Of a DNA stretch of 64,000 nt, positions 38,801-50,000 are shown in pieces. How positions within the stretch are numbered: the stretch's first letter is position 1; each line of letters begins with the position of its first letter. The stretch spans positions 518,501-582,500 of the forward strand of contig NC_091247.1 in assembly GCF_042477335.2 (NCBI RefSeq), written 5' to 3'. Source of the stretch: Ovis canadensis. Its lineage: Eukaryota > Chordata > Mammalia > Artiodactyla > Bovidae. Both the position numbers and the translations under genes were made by a program. Under the pieces are notes generated by a model. That model worked only from the letters and a program-made list of their open reading frames with translations, did no database searches and was not told the origin of the DNA.

Positions 38801-40620
38801 TGACCCCAGCGGTCAGTCTCCAGGTGGGCAGGGAAGCACAGGTGCCGTGAAGCCTGCGTGTGCTGGCCCACGGCCGCGCCTCGCGGCCGGGGAGCGGGAT
38901 CCCGCGGCCTCCAGCGCTGGGGGCTCAGCTCCCTGGGGCAGCCCGGCTCCTCGCAGGCCTCGGGAGCTGCCAGGTCTCCCCTCGAGCTGAGGGAAGACTC
39001 CCTCACAAGGACAAAACAGCAGCGAGGGGAGCCGAGAGCGGGGGGCTGGGCCGGGCTGTAGGGAGTGCTGGGGGGCCCTGGACTCGTTCGTGTGCACAGA
39101 GAAGCGGCAGCCTCACTGTACGCGGGGCAGCAGCCTGACCCTCCCCCGCCTGCCTTCCGGCCTTTGGCCTTTGCTCGGGTTGAGTCCTGGGCCTCAGGCC
39201 TTTGCAGTCACCTGACTCCGACCTGCCCTTCGCCCAGTCCTGGCGCCGTCCTCTGCTGGGGAAGGGTGGGGTCAGCGGGCAAAGTCCGAGCAGCTCCCAG
39301 GAGGGACCCCGCTGGGCGGGGGCCAGGTGGTGACCCTGGGTGGGGGCAGGCGGCAGGGGCCGCCACCTGCCCAGCGGTGACCAGGCTGGGGGGGCGGTGA
39401 CGGGGGTGGGGTGGCAGCAGGCGGACAGCGCTGGGCAGGTGCCGGAGAGCCAGTGGCCGGTCCAGCTGCCTCCTCGCGGCCTCCCACTGCTCATCGACAG
39501 CCCAGGTGAGGGGCGCTCAGGCAGTGGGGGTGTGCACCCAGCTCCTGCCCACCCCCGGGAGCTCAGGGCCCTGTGGGCCCTGGAGGTGGGCGTGGGGTGG
39601 GGTCCTGGTGTCCCTGGTTCCTGCCCGTCTCTGACGTGGCCTGCGGCCCAGGGACAGAGGCTGGGTCCCGTGGGGACGGCGACTCAGGCAGTCACCCACC
39701 CTCTCTGAGCCTTGGTCTTCCCCCCTTAAAACGGGAACGTGACCTCGCTCGGAGGCCCCACTCCCACGCTGGCTGGGGGCCCAGGGCCCAGCGATCGGCC
39801 AGGAGGAGGAAACCTCCGGGAGCATCTGTGCTCCTGCAGACACGGACGCAGCACAAAGTCCACGACCTCAGGGTCCTGGTGACCTGACCACTTCCTCTGG
39901 CAGCGCAGCCGCCGGCCCGAGGCTCCCGGTGACGCCTGTGCCTGGGCCCCACTCAGGGACGTGGGGTGGGGCTGGCGAGGCCTTGGACGCTGAGCCGGTG
40001 CTCAGCCCCGGGCGAACCTCACTGCTGGGTCAGCATGGGCCCACTGCCGAGGGTCAGTCGTGGGGGTGGGAAAAATGTCAGAATCAGATCAGAGAGGCGC
40101 AAGGTCGGGCTTTTAAACAGAAACCAGGTGCCTCCTCAGCCCTTTGGCAGAGACAACGCACTTCCCAGGACCCTCCTGACCTCGGTCACCAGGCTCCACT
40201 CGGGCAGCTTGGCAACAGTGGGATGGCCAGGCAGTTTCCTGTCCCAACCTGGTTCAGGCCTGACCTCAGGGCTCTTAGAAAACGCCCTGGGAGAGGCCTG
40301 GGGTGGGGGCTGCAGGGAGGAGCCTGGTAGGTGGGAGAGTTGGGGTCCTGGATCCCTGAGGTCAGTGTGGAGCTGGGAGTCCTGCCCGGTGGGGGATGGG
40401 AGGGGAGCGGGGTCCTAGGGGCGGGGAGAGGGGCTCCCAAACAACACCGGGGGGGCTCTCTGGCCCCTGGTGTGACCCCAGCGCCCCCTCCGCGCTGTAT
40501 GTGGCTGGCTAGCTTGCCGGACCGGGCATCCTGGCGCCTGGCCCCTGCAGCCCGTCTGATGCCATGCACGGGGCGGGCACCCTGGCTCTACAGTGTGGTC
40601 CTTGGCCCTGCCCATTGACC
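38801..40620 (+). other. ENTPD8 upstream region, possible promoter and 5' UTR
   Basis: GC-rich, repeat-free DNA upstream of ENTPD8. A donor-like CAG/GTGAGG lies at 39505-39506, and an acceptor-like pyrimidine stretch ends at CCAG near 40622. A non-coding first exon spliced to the start-codon exon is therefore possible. No TATA box or other motif is decisive. Confidence 0.35.
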
Positions 40621-40723
40621 AGTAGGAGTGGGCCGCCTGAGCCCCGGGGAGGACGAGAGGCGCTCCAGCCAGCAGAGTCGGGGTGCCCCCCGCGGCCCCA
40701 CGGGTGCCAGTGCTGCCCCCACC

Positions 40724-43490
40724 ATGGGGCTGACCTGGAAGCAGCGGGTCTTCACGGCTCTGCTGGGCACCGCAGCGGTCTCAGGCCTCACCGCGCTGCT
40801 TCTCATCCTGGTGGGGACCATCAACGTCCTCCTGCCTCCAGACACCAAGGTGTGCCCCGGGCGCTCCCGGAGAGGCTGGGCCGGGCCGCGCCTGCCCCCA
40901 TGCCCTCCTGACCCTGGTGTCACCTCCAGTTTGGGATCGTGTTCGACGCTGGGTCCTCCCACACGTCCCTCTTTGTGTATCAGTGGCCGGCCAACAAGGA
41001 GAACGACACGGGCATGGTCAGCCAGGCCCTGGCCTGCCAGGCGGAAGGTCAGTGGACAGTCTGCCAGTGGTGGGCGGGGCTGGGAACTGCTGGCCGCTGC
41101 CCGCCTGGGCTCTCAGCTGGTCGGGGCTTTGGGAAGCGGTGGTGCAGGCTGGAGCCATGCAGCAGGGAATCGACCTGAAGGAAAAGGGCTCAGAGAGCTC
41201 CGTGGGTCATCCGAGGGGCCCAGCTGGTCAGTGGGTGCTGGGCCAAGGCTCCGGCGCGGGCCTACCTGAGCCTCTCCCCGTGTGCCTCCGACCCCCTCCT
41301 CCATCTCCTGTAAGGACGCTGGTCCTCGGGTTTAGGGCCCACCCAGGGAAGCCAGGCCATCTCGTCTTCAGGCCCATAGCTTGATTGCACCTGCAGGGAC
41401 CTTGTCGCAAACACAGTCCCCTTTGCAGGCTCCGAGAGTGAGGACAGGGACTCGTCTTTGCAGGGCGACCTTTCCACCTCCCTCAGGCCCGCTCAGCTCT
41501 GCCAGCCTCGGGGCCTAGGGCCTCACCCTGGGTGCTGTGTTCCAGGGTCTGGAATCTCTTCCTACGCCTCCAACCCTGCACGGGTTGGCGAGAGCCTGCA
41601 GGGCTGTCTGGAGGAGGCGCTAGCACTGATCCCAAAGGCCAAGCATCACGAGACACCCATGTTCCTGGGGGCCACTGCCGGCATGCGGCTGCTGAGGTGA
41701 GGGGCTGGCGTGGGGTCCACGTGCCCCTGGGGCTGAGGCGCCACCGAGGTCGGTGAACAGGGGCAGCTCCTGCCAACTCTGCCCCACCCTCCCTGTGCAG
41801 CCGCAAGAATCGCTCGCAAGTGGAGGACGTCTTTGCTGCGGTCAGACAGGCCCTGGGCCAGTCACCGGTGGACTTCCGGGGCGCAGAGCTCCTGACGGGG
41901 CAGGACGAAGGCGCCTTTGGTTGGATCACCATCAACTACGTCCTGGGCCTGCTGGTGAAGGTGCCACAGGGCGGCCCCAGGGCGGGAGGGCGTGGGGGGA
42001 GGGGCCGTGGCCTGTGCGGCCGGGCCGGGACTCAGTGCCCCCCGTCTGTGCCCAGTACTCCTTCTCTGGAGAATGGATCCGGCCCCTGGAGGAGACGCTG
42101 GTGGGCGCCCTGGACATGGGTGGGGCCTCCACCCAGATTACCTTTGTACCCGGAGGCCCCATCCTGGACAAGACCACCCAGGCCACCTTCCGCCTCTACG
42201 GTGCCGACCACACCGTCTACACCCACAGCTACCTCTGCTTCGGGCGCGACCAGGCGCTGAGCAGGCTGCTGGCAGAGCTGGTGCAGGTGGGCTTGCGTCC
42301 TGGGGGGAGGGCGGGGGCCCAGCCAGGCTGGGGCTCCGAGCGGATCTGTCCTCCTGCAGGCCAGCCCGGGCCTCCTGGTCCGTCACCCCTGCTACCACAG
42401 CGGCTACCGGGGCACGCTGGCCCTGGCGCCCCTGTACGAGTCGCCCTGTGTCCCGGCGGCGCCCCCGGGCCTCAGCCAGAACCTCACCGTGGAGGGCACG
42501 GGGAACCCCGGGGCCTGTGTCGAGGCCCTCCGGAAGCTCTTCAACTTTTCCAGCTGTGACGGCCGAGAAGACTGTGCCTTCGCCGGGGTCTACCAGCCCC
42601 CCGTGCAGGGCCAGTTCTACGTGAGCCCCCTGAGCCTGCCCTCGGGGCCCAGCTTCCTCCTGGAGGCTAAGGGTCCCAACCCCCGGCGCCCTTGGGGAGC
42701 CTGGGACCCCGGGTGGGGAGGGTTAGGGCTGAGCCCGGCTCGCCCTGGGCCCCGCCCACAAGGGCACGTGGCCCCACCCACAAGGGCGCGTTGCCCCACC
42801 CACAAGGGCGCGTGGCCCCTCCCCACAGGCTTTCTCCAGCTTCTACTACACCTTCCACTTCCTGAACCTCACCTCCAAGCCGTCGCTGAGCGAGGCCAAC
42901 GCCACCGTCTGGCAGTTCTGCCGGCGGCCCTGGAAGCTGGTGGGGGCCCTGGGCTGCAGACGCACCAAGGGGGGCGGGGGCGCCTCAAGCGGGACCTCCC
43001 CGGGGCGGGGGGGGGGGCGGGGGGGGGTCAGGAGAGGGGCTCACTGGGCTCCTGGCCCCCAGGTGGAGGAGAGCGCGCCCGCGGACCAGGACCCCTGGCT
43101 GCGGGACTACTGTGCTTCGGGCCTGTACTTCCTCACACTCCTGGTCGAGGGCTACGGGTTCAGTGAGGAGACCTGGGGAGGCATCGAGTTCCGCCAGCAG
43201 GTGCCAGCTGGGGGGTCTGGGGGGCCAGGGAGGGGTGGGGCTCCAGGGCCGAAGCCCCGTGGCCCTGACCCAAGCCCGGGCCGGGGTGTGGCCCGCAGGC
43301 CGGCGGCACTGACATCGGCTGGACGCTGGGCTACATGCTGAACCTGACCAACCTGATCCCAGCTGAGGTGCCCGCCCAGCGGCGGGCGCAGAGCTTCGGC
43401 GTCTGGACGGCCGGGGTCGTCTTCCTGGTGCTGACACTCGCGGCCACACTGGGGGCCGTGGGGGTGCAGCTCTTCTGGATCCAGGACTAG
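40724..43490 (+). CDS. ENTPD8: ENTPD8: ectonucleoside triphosphate diphosphohydrolase 8
   Basis: Cell-surface NTPDase that removes terminal phosphates from extracellular nucleoside tri- and diphosphates (hepatic/canalicular type). Exons: 40724-40849, 40930-41047, 41546-41696, 41801-41960, 42056-42286, 42360-42620, 42829-42939, 43063-43200, 43299-43490. They total 1488 nt, 495 aa, the recalled human length. The protein has an N-terminal membrane span (about residues 9-30). Apyrase regions follow in order: [29 protein letters not shown] and [12 protein letters not shown]. Cysteines and N-glycosylation sites of the ectodomain are present, e.g. NLT and NFSSC. A C-terminal span (about 463-488) precedes a short tail ending in WIQD. 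The start ATG is in a good context (CCCACCATGG). ENTPD2 is the nearest alternative; flanking NOXA1 and NSMF favour ENTPD8. All joins are in frame. Confidence 0.94.
41048..41545 (+). other. ENTPD8: ENTPD8 intron 2, no further feature
   Basis: Longest ENTPD8 intron, GC-rich, without recognisable repeat or regulatory motif. The open frames in it are by-products. Confidence 0.6.
42755..42820 (+). repeat. 22-bp tandem repeat (three copies) abutting the exon 7 acceptor of ENTPD8
   Basis: Unit CCCACAAGGGCACGTGGCCC plus CA, with one or two changes per copy. The array ends at the 8-base pyrimidine-AG (CCCCACAG) of the acceptor at 42821-42828, so the branch-point region lies within the repeat. Confidence 0.85.
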
Positions 43491-43962
43491 GCCAGCGGCC
43501 CCCGACGCCGGCTGCCGAGGCCCAGAGCCCAGCCTGGCCACCTGGGCTGGCCCGTCCCCGTCAGGAGCCTCGGCCCTCGGCCCGGGGGCTCTGGCCGGCC
43601 ATGAGATGGCCCCCTTCTCCCTCCAGGGTCACCCTGGCTGTGGGGGCTGTGGGGGCCCCGACCACAGCCCCGCGCTCCCGGCACCCCAGCCTGTTTCCCG
43701 GGACCCTCTGCACAGAAGCCGGGCGTCGGGACCCGTGCGGCACCTGGACTGCTGGTGGGAGACGGGCATAGGGCCAGCTCGGGCCTGGGGCGGGGGTGCC
43801 TGCCGGAGCCAGAGGAGCCCGCGCTTCGTGGGGGCTTGGCTGTGGGCCATGGGGTCTCCGGCAGAGCCGGTGTCCAGCTCCGTGGGGTTCTCCGGAGCGG
43901 TCCACCCGCACCCCTGGAAGCCCGGTCAGGCTGAGACAGGTCGCACGTGGGAGGCAGATGCC

Positions 43963-43971
43963 TTTATTAAA
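43963..43971. promoter_or_regulatory. Overlapping poly(A) signals of ENTPD8 (+) and NOXA1 (-)
   Basis: The nonamer TTTATTAAA reads ATTAAA on the plus strand (43966-43971) and AATAAA on the minus strand (43963-43968). NOXA1 ends its coding sequence 37 bases upstream on its strand. ENTPD8 stops 476 bases upstream on its own strand, with no better signal seen between. Confidence 0.65.
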
Positions 43972-44004
43972 CCCTCCTCGCCACAGCCTCCTCCGCCGAG
44001 CTGC

Positions 44005-47000
44005 TCAGGCGCGCCGCGCGGCCGGGACAGTGAAGCTCTTGGGGAAGATGCCGGTGCGGCCATCACAGTGGCCCTCCAGCCAGGCCTGGTCCACTGCGGG
44101 CATCGGGTCGTTACTGCGTCCGCGCGCAGACCCCGGCCGGGCACCCCCCAGCCCGGGCAGCGCGGGCGCTACCTTCGCACAGGACGTCCACAGTGTCTCC
44201 TGGCTGCAAGGCCAGATCCTCGGGCCTCTGGGCAGAGTAGACGTGCTGGGCCACCACCTGGTAGAGGACCGGCCGGCCGCCCACTCCCTGCGGCAGGGCG
44301 AGGGCTGGAGGGTGAGCTCAGCCCCGGGAGAAGGGCCGGCCGCCCCCTGAGCCCACCCCGCTCACCCGGCACTGCAGGTGCAGACCCCCAGGGCCGGCCG
44401 CGTCCCGCCAGGCCCTCCGCAGCGCCTCCTCCCCAGAAAGGGGCACCCAGCGCCCGTCCTTGCTGGGGTCTTGGTAGCTGCAAAGAGACACCTCAGAGGG
44501 GGCTGCGTGGGCGAGGGGCTTCGGGGGTACTAGCCTCTGATGGGCCCAGCCCTCCTGCAGGGCAAGGCCGAGAGGTGGCCATCCCAGAGGCCCCTTCCCG
44601 CCCCGCCACGCCGTCCCAGCCCACCTGAGCTGGGCACGCTCGGCGTGGGGGGGCAGGGCCTCGCTCATCAGGGCCCGCAGCCTGGACAGGTCAGCTCCCC
44701 TCGGGGCCGTCAGGCTCAGGGTGAGAACGCACTGCACGGTGACGGTCGCCAAGGACTCAGGGTCCCCCGGAGCTGCTCCCTGGGTGCAGGAGAACGGTGG
44801 CTGGGCCCCAAGGCCCCAGGTCCGGCCGGGGTGGGCTTCAGGCCCAGGGGGCAGGGCAGGGGCGGAGTGGGGGGCGGGGGCCACGGACTTGGGAGGCTTC
44901 CTCAGCTGGATCGGAGCGGGGCCTGGCCTCGGAGCCCTCACGTCCCTGGGGAGTGGGGGTGACGTGACAGCTGCTGGCTCTTACCCCTGCGCCGGTGGGC
45001 TCCTCGGAGGAGCCAGGGCTGGGCTCCCCAGCTGCCAGCAGCCCTGCAGGGAGAAAGGAGGGGGGAGCCAGGGAGCCAGGTGACTGCTGTCCTCTGAGGG
45101 GAGCCAGTCAGAGTAGGGGCTGCTGGCACCCTGCGCCCGGGAACCACAAGGTCACCAGCTTCCGCTGTGGAGGACCCAGCAGCTCCCAGCACTCCCCACA
45201 GACGCCTGCCTGGGCCCTGAGAACACCCCGCCCCCCAGGGGGCCCTCACAGCCCGCCCCGCACGGGGCCTCACCTGGAGGAGCCTGCTGGCCAGCGTCCT
45301 CCCCGTGGGCACTCTGCAAGGAAAGCCACAAGCTGGGGCTCTGCTGGGCCTCAGGTCCGGGCAGAGGGTGGGGGCGGGGGCTCTGCTGGGCCCAGCAGAC
45401 CGGGAGGTGAGGGGCACAGCCTGCAAGATGGCCCGGCTGGGCAGGAGGCCACCAGCCCAGCCCTGCCACGGGTAAATCTGGAGCATGAACCAGATCCCTG
45501 TGACCGGAGATGACAGACCGGCCGCCGTGCCTGTGGGCGCGGAGCTGTCTTCCCCTGGCCCACCAGGAGGTGGCAGCTGCAGCTGAGACCAGCCCGGGAG
45601 GCTGGGGCTGAAGCCAGGGACCCGCTGGACATCACTCTGCGTCAGGGCTGCAAGCCTTGGGCATGCTGCGGGCGGGACGACACAGAGCCCCCAGCCCAGG
45701 CCGCCTGACCCACGGATGGAGACCCTGACTTCAGGGTGGGTTAAGTGGGCTGTTTGCACATGAAGCATTAGGATTTACCGGCTGCTGGAAGCAGTCAGGG
45801 AGCTGCTGCCGTTCCGTCTGGAAGGCCTAGCGCTCAGCACAGCAGTGATGAACCGACGGCTTTCAAGAGCACTGATCAGCCCAGCGAGTGAGCCGGGCCT
45901 CAGTGGATGAGGAGGGGGAAGGACCATCTCGTTCTCACCCGAGCCCCTTGATAACGTGAATATGCGAGGCTGCTTTCTCTGTGGTTAACTCTAACTTCCT
46001 CACAGCGGCCTCACGGCCCCTGGCATGCCACCCCTCAAGGCACACCTGCCCAGCACACCTGCCCTGAGAAGCCTGAGCCAACCCCTCCTCAGCTGCACGC
46101 AGCCCCTGGGGCATCTCGGAGAGTCCCGCGTCCAGCAAGGAAGGCCGGGCGCCCCAGCTGAGGGGCGGAAGCCTCACGGCTCTGAGGCACACACTGCAGC
46201 CCCTCCCGGGTCCAGGGTGGGGAGCACCCCCAGCTCCCCGCGGGGCACCTATGAACGTCCGTGTGTCCCTGACTCCTGGCATCTGGTCGCTGCGGCTGGC
46301 TCCCACCCGGCCCCTGGCCTGCCTAAGGAAGCCGGAGCCCTGTCCCCAGCAGGTGATGAGGCAAGCTGCCCGGCCTGAGATGCCCCGCTCGGGCTGGTCC
46401 CCAAGCCCAGCCTGGGGCGGGGGTCTTGCAAATGCTGTGGCCTCTGCCTGCCCCGCCGGGGCTCACCCACCTTGTGGGTAACCAGCGTGCCGTGGTCGTG
46501 CTGCCCAGCCTGGCCGGAGCTGACCTCCAGCTCCACGTCAGCGGGTGTCCTGGGGCTGCAGGGGGTGTCAGCTCTGCCGGGGGCAGTGTCACGGGCCCTG
46601 GAGGGGAGGGGCCCTCGTTCCCAGGCCTCCCCCACGGGCAAGGCCTCGTGGGGGGTGGGCCTGCAGAGCCCCGAGCTGGAGAGGAGCACCCCACTCAGAG
46701 GGCCGCCTGCAAGGCTGCGTCTGATGGCTTTTCCTGCAGCCTGTGGCCAGCTGCACCCCACCGGTGCCTCTGGTGCCCCCCCGGCCTGAGCGGGGGTGGG
46801 CTCTCCCCCTGGGGGCAGGATGCGCTCAGGACAGATGGGAGGGCTGACTGAGGTGGGATGCCCCCCACCACACTGGGACCCTGGACAGTCTGGAAAGGGG
46901 ACAGGCCACACTGGCCGCTGGTCCCTGGCCCTGAGTGGCCGCAGCGGGTCTGCCCAGGAGCTCCAGCATCAGGCCAGGAGGCAGGCCTCGCAGGGCCCCT

Positions 47001-50000
47001 GCTGATAGGAGAAGTGGAGGCCAACCCCTTCCTACCGTGCAGCAGCCCTGGGCCTGGCTTCACCACGCACGTCCAGAGCCTGTGGGCACAGACAGCTCCT
47101 CCTCAGGACGCAGACCCCCAGGAGCCCCAGGGGCCAGGGGGCAAGGCTGCAGGATTTTCACCGGCTCTCACCAGGATGGGCTACCCCCTAAGTTTAGATC
47201 GGAGGGACATGGGGAGCCCCGGGGAGAGTTCAGGCACCCCTAAGGGTAAAGAATCCAGGAGGCCTGGACCTGCCAACGCCAGAGGAGACACGGGGGGCGG
47301 GAGGCGGCTCGCCTACCTGTGGCTGTGGCGGGGAGACCCCGCGTGAGCCGGCGGGGAGGGCGGAGGCCAGCACCTGTGAGCAGCAGCAGGGGCGGCGCCT
47401 CAGCGGTGCCCGGCCTGCTGCCCACCTGCACCCCCGAGTCCCCGCCTGCCTGGTGGGCCTGCCGGAGCCTGGCTTATCTGTGTGACTTATTTTCAGTACT
47501 GCTTTTAGAAGGTTCTTATTTCGTAGCAACAGCCACATCCTGCGGCAAGGGCTCCGAGTGGGTGGATTAATGCAGCTCAGAAGCACCTCCTCCAGGCAGC
47601 CCTCTAGCTAAGACACCCAGTGCCTGGCCCTGGGTGACTGGGGCGTCAAGGGCCCGGGCCACAGCTAGAGACCAGAGTGAGCCTTCCTTTGTGCACAGGG
47701 AGCCCTTTTTCCCCACACACCAGCCCAGCCTGGGGCAAGCTGCATCCCATCAGCCGGCGATTTTGCTGGTGCCACTTGCCCGGACCCCGGGCTGGGCAGA
47801 GGTGGCCAGGCCAGACCTCCCTGTTCCTCCAGGTTCCTGCCCCCTGAGGCCGAAGTGCAGGGCGAGGTTGAAGCCAGGAGAGCGAGGCTGCGGCTGAGGC
47901 AGGCAGGGCTGGGCCGGCTGGGGTGCGCAACGGCTTTCAGTAGCTCCGCCTCCAGGTCCCAGGACTTACCCGTGAGCACTGCTGCCCCGGGAGCCTTGTG
48001 CCCCCTCTCACCCCAAGGCCTCGATGGCCCCAGTGCTCCGGACAATGTGAGCTCAACAGGGCCTGGCCGCCCGCCCTGCGGCCTGCTGGAGCCGCTGGCC
48101 CCAAGGCCTGGGCCCAAGCAGAGAGAAGCCGCCTCCTTTTACCTTGGCCTTGCCCAGGAAATCCACAGGCTCCAGGTGCTCCACGTGCCGCCTATGGGGC
48201 CGGAAGACCTCACCCCTGGGGACCTGCCGAGGCTGCAGGGGGACCTGTTTCTGGAGGGGGCCGGATAGGGGAGCCCTGAGCGCTGGGAGCCGCCCGGAGC
48301 CTCAGAGCAGGACGGCCCACTCCCCAACTCTCACGGCCTGTGGGAGGCCCATCCCCCGCAGGGCACACAGGCCCCCCACCTCCAGACTTTTCTTTATCTC
48401 ATATAGTTAGTCTTGGGGGGCTGGATGGATGTGAGCCCCAAAACTGCAGGCTGTGGGCCTGGCAAGACCCCCCGAGTCAGCTCAGGAGACTGGCTCCCCT
48501 CGCCTGCCCCCCTCACCTGTCCCTTACCTGCACTTGGCCCAGGGCGATGTCCAGGTCGTTGCGGACCCCTTCCGGCCCCTTGGAGATGGCGTCCCCCAGG
48601 CTGCAGGCAGCCTCTGTCCAGAGCCCCAGCTGGCTCTGCACTGCAGCCACATTGAACAGCACCTGAGAGCAGGGGGTGCGGGTGGGGGGCGAGGTGATGG
48701 CAGGTCCAGCGTTCCCCTCCCCCGCAGGGCCACCATCTGGCCCCGCACCTGGCCCTGTACTGGTCCAGCCCCTGAGCTGCCCAGACACAGTGGCCCGGGG
48801 CTCTTCCAGGTGCCCCCTGGCTCCCGCCCCAGGGTGGGCTCTGCCAGGCTGGTTTCTCTCTGGACCCCCCAGCCAGAGCCAACCAGCCCTCACTGCTTCT
48901 CCTCTGCTCTGAACGTCAGGCCATCTCCCGTCTTCGGAAACATCCGCTCAGCCTTCACGCCTGTCCTGAGTTTGGCCTGACCCCCTCCTGCCCGTGCTGC
49001 CCTGTTCCCTGAACCCCCAAGAGTCTGGGGCACTATCTGAGGGGCGCCTCTTGTCCGCCCCTTCCCGCCCGAGCTGGGGGATAGCAGTCAAGTCGTCCAG
49101 TGCTGCCGGGAGGACGGAGCGCCGCCCGGGACAGCCCCGTCCCCACGCTCTGCAGGGACTGTGCGCTCCTCGGCCCGCTGCCACGGGTCTGCCCGGGCCA
49201 CGGATGCCAAGCCCACGCCCCGCCCCACAGGCCAGGGCTGGGGCCTGGCCCACCCTGGTGGGACTCCCCCCATGGCTGACCTACCAGACACTGCAGCTCC
49301 CAGAGGCTACAAGGCGGCCTGTTTCTGGGAGCGGTGGGAGAACCTCCCAAGCCTTTCTCTCAGTGCCGGCTACTTCCCAGGAGGCCAGGAATTGAGCCAA
49401 GCACCAAGCCCAGGGCAGGGACGCCAGGGCCCACTGCCAGGCCAGCTCCCGCCCTGCCCACCCCGCCACCTCTCGCTGACCTCCAACACTGCCCTCTCCT
49501 GCTGGGATTTTGGGGGCCCTCTGGCCAGAGGGAGCACCTCACTTAACTCGGGCCCACCTGCACAGTGACAAGATGACAGGGCCCAGAGGGTGGGGCCAGC
49601 CCTGGAAGGACCCCCCAGGCTGCCCGCCCACAGACAGCCCCCAGGGCCCAGCCACACGGCCTCCTGGTGGCCCGCTCCCCGCACACTCACCTCCCAGGCT
49701 TGCAGCTTGAACCGCAGGCCCAGCTGGGTGTAGTCAATAGCGGTGTTATCCCTCAGCTGGGCCAGGGTGCGCTGGAAGTCGGACAGGGCCTCCTGGAACC
49801 TGTGGGCAGTAGGGGAGCCTGGTGTGGGGGCCCTGGGCGGCCCCAGGGCAAGGGCTCCACCTTGGCCCGGACCCGGGCCCCGCCCCAGCCCCTCCTGCAG
49901 CACGGGGGCAGCGGCGGTCGGCAGGCCTCAGCACACGGGGTCCACACAGACGGGCTGTGCAGCATGTGGGCTCCTCCACCTGCACTGCAGGCCCTCTCCT

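Noticed and set aside
39480-39506. Possible coding exon ending CCCAG/GTGAGG upstream of ENTPD8
   Set aside because: No matching family sequence; at best a non-coding first exon, so not listed as coding.
43606-44628. 340-codon plus-strand open frame between ENTPD8 and NOXA1
   Set aside because: It lies antisense to four supported NOXA1 exons and in 3' UTR; compositional artefact.
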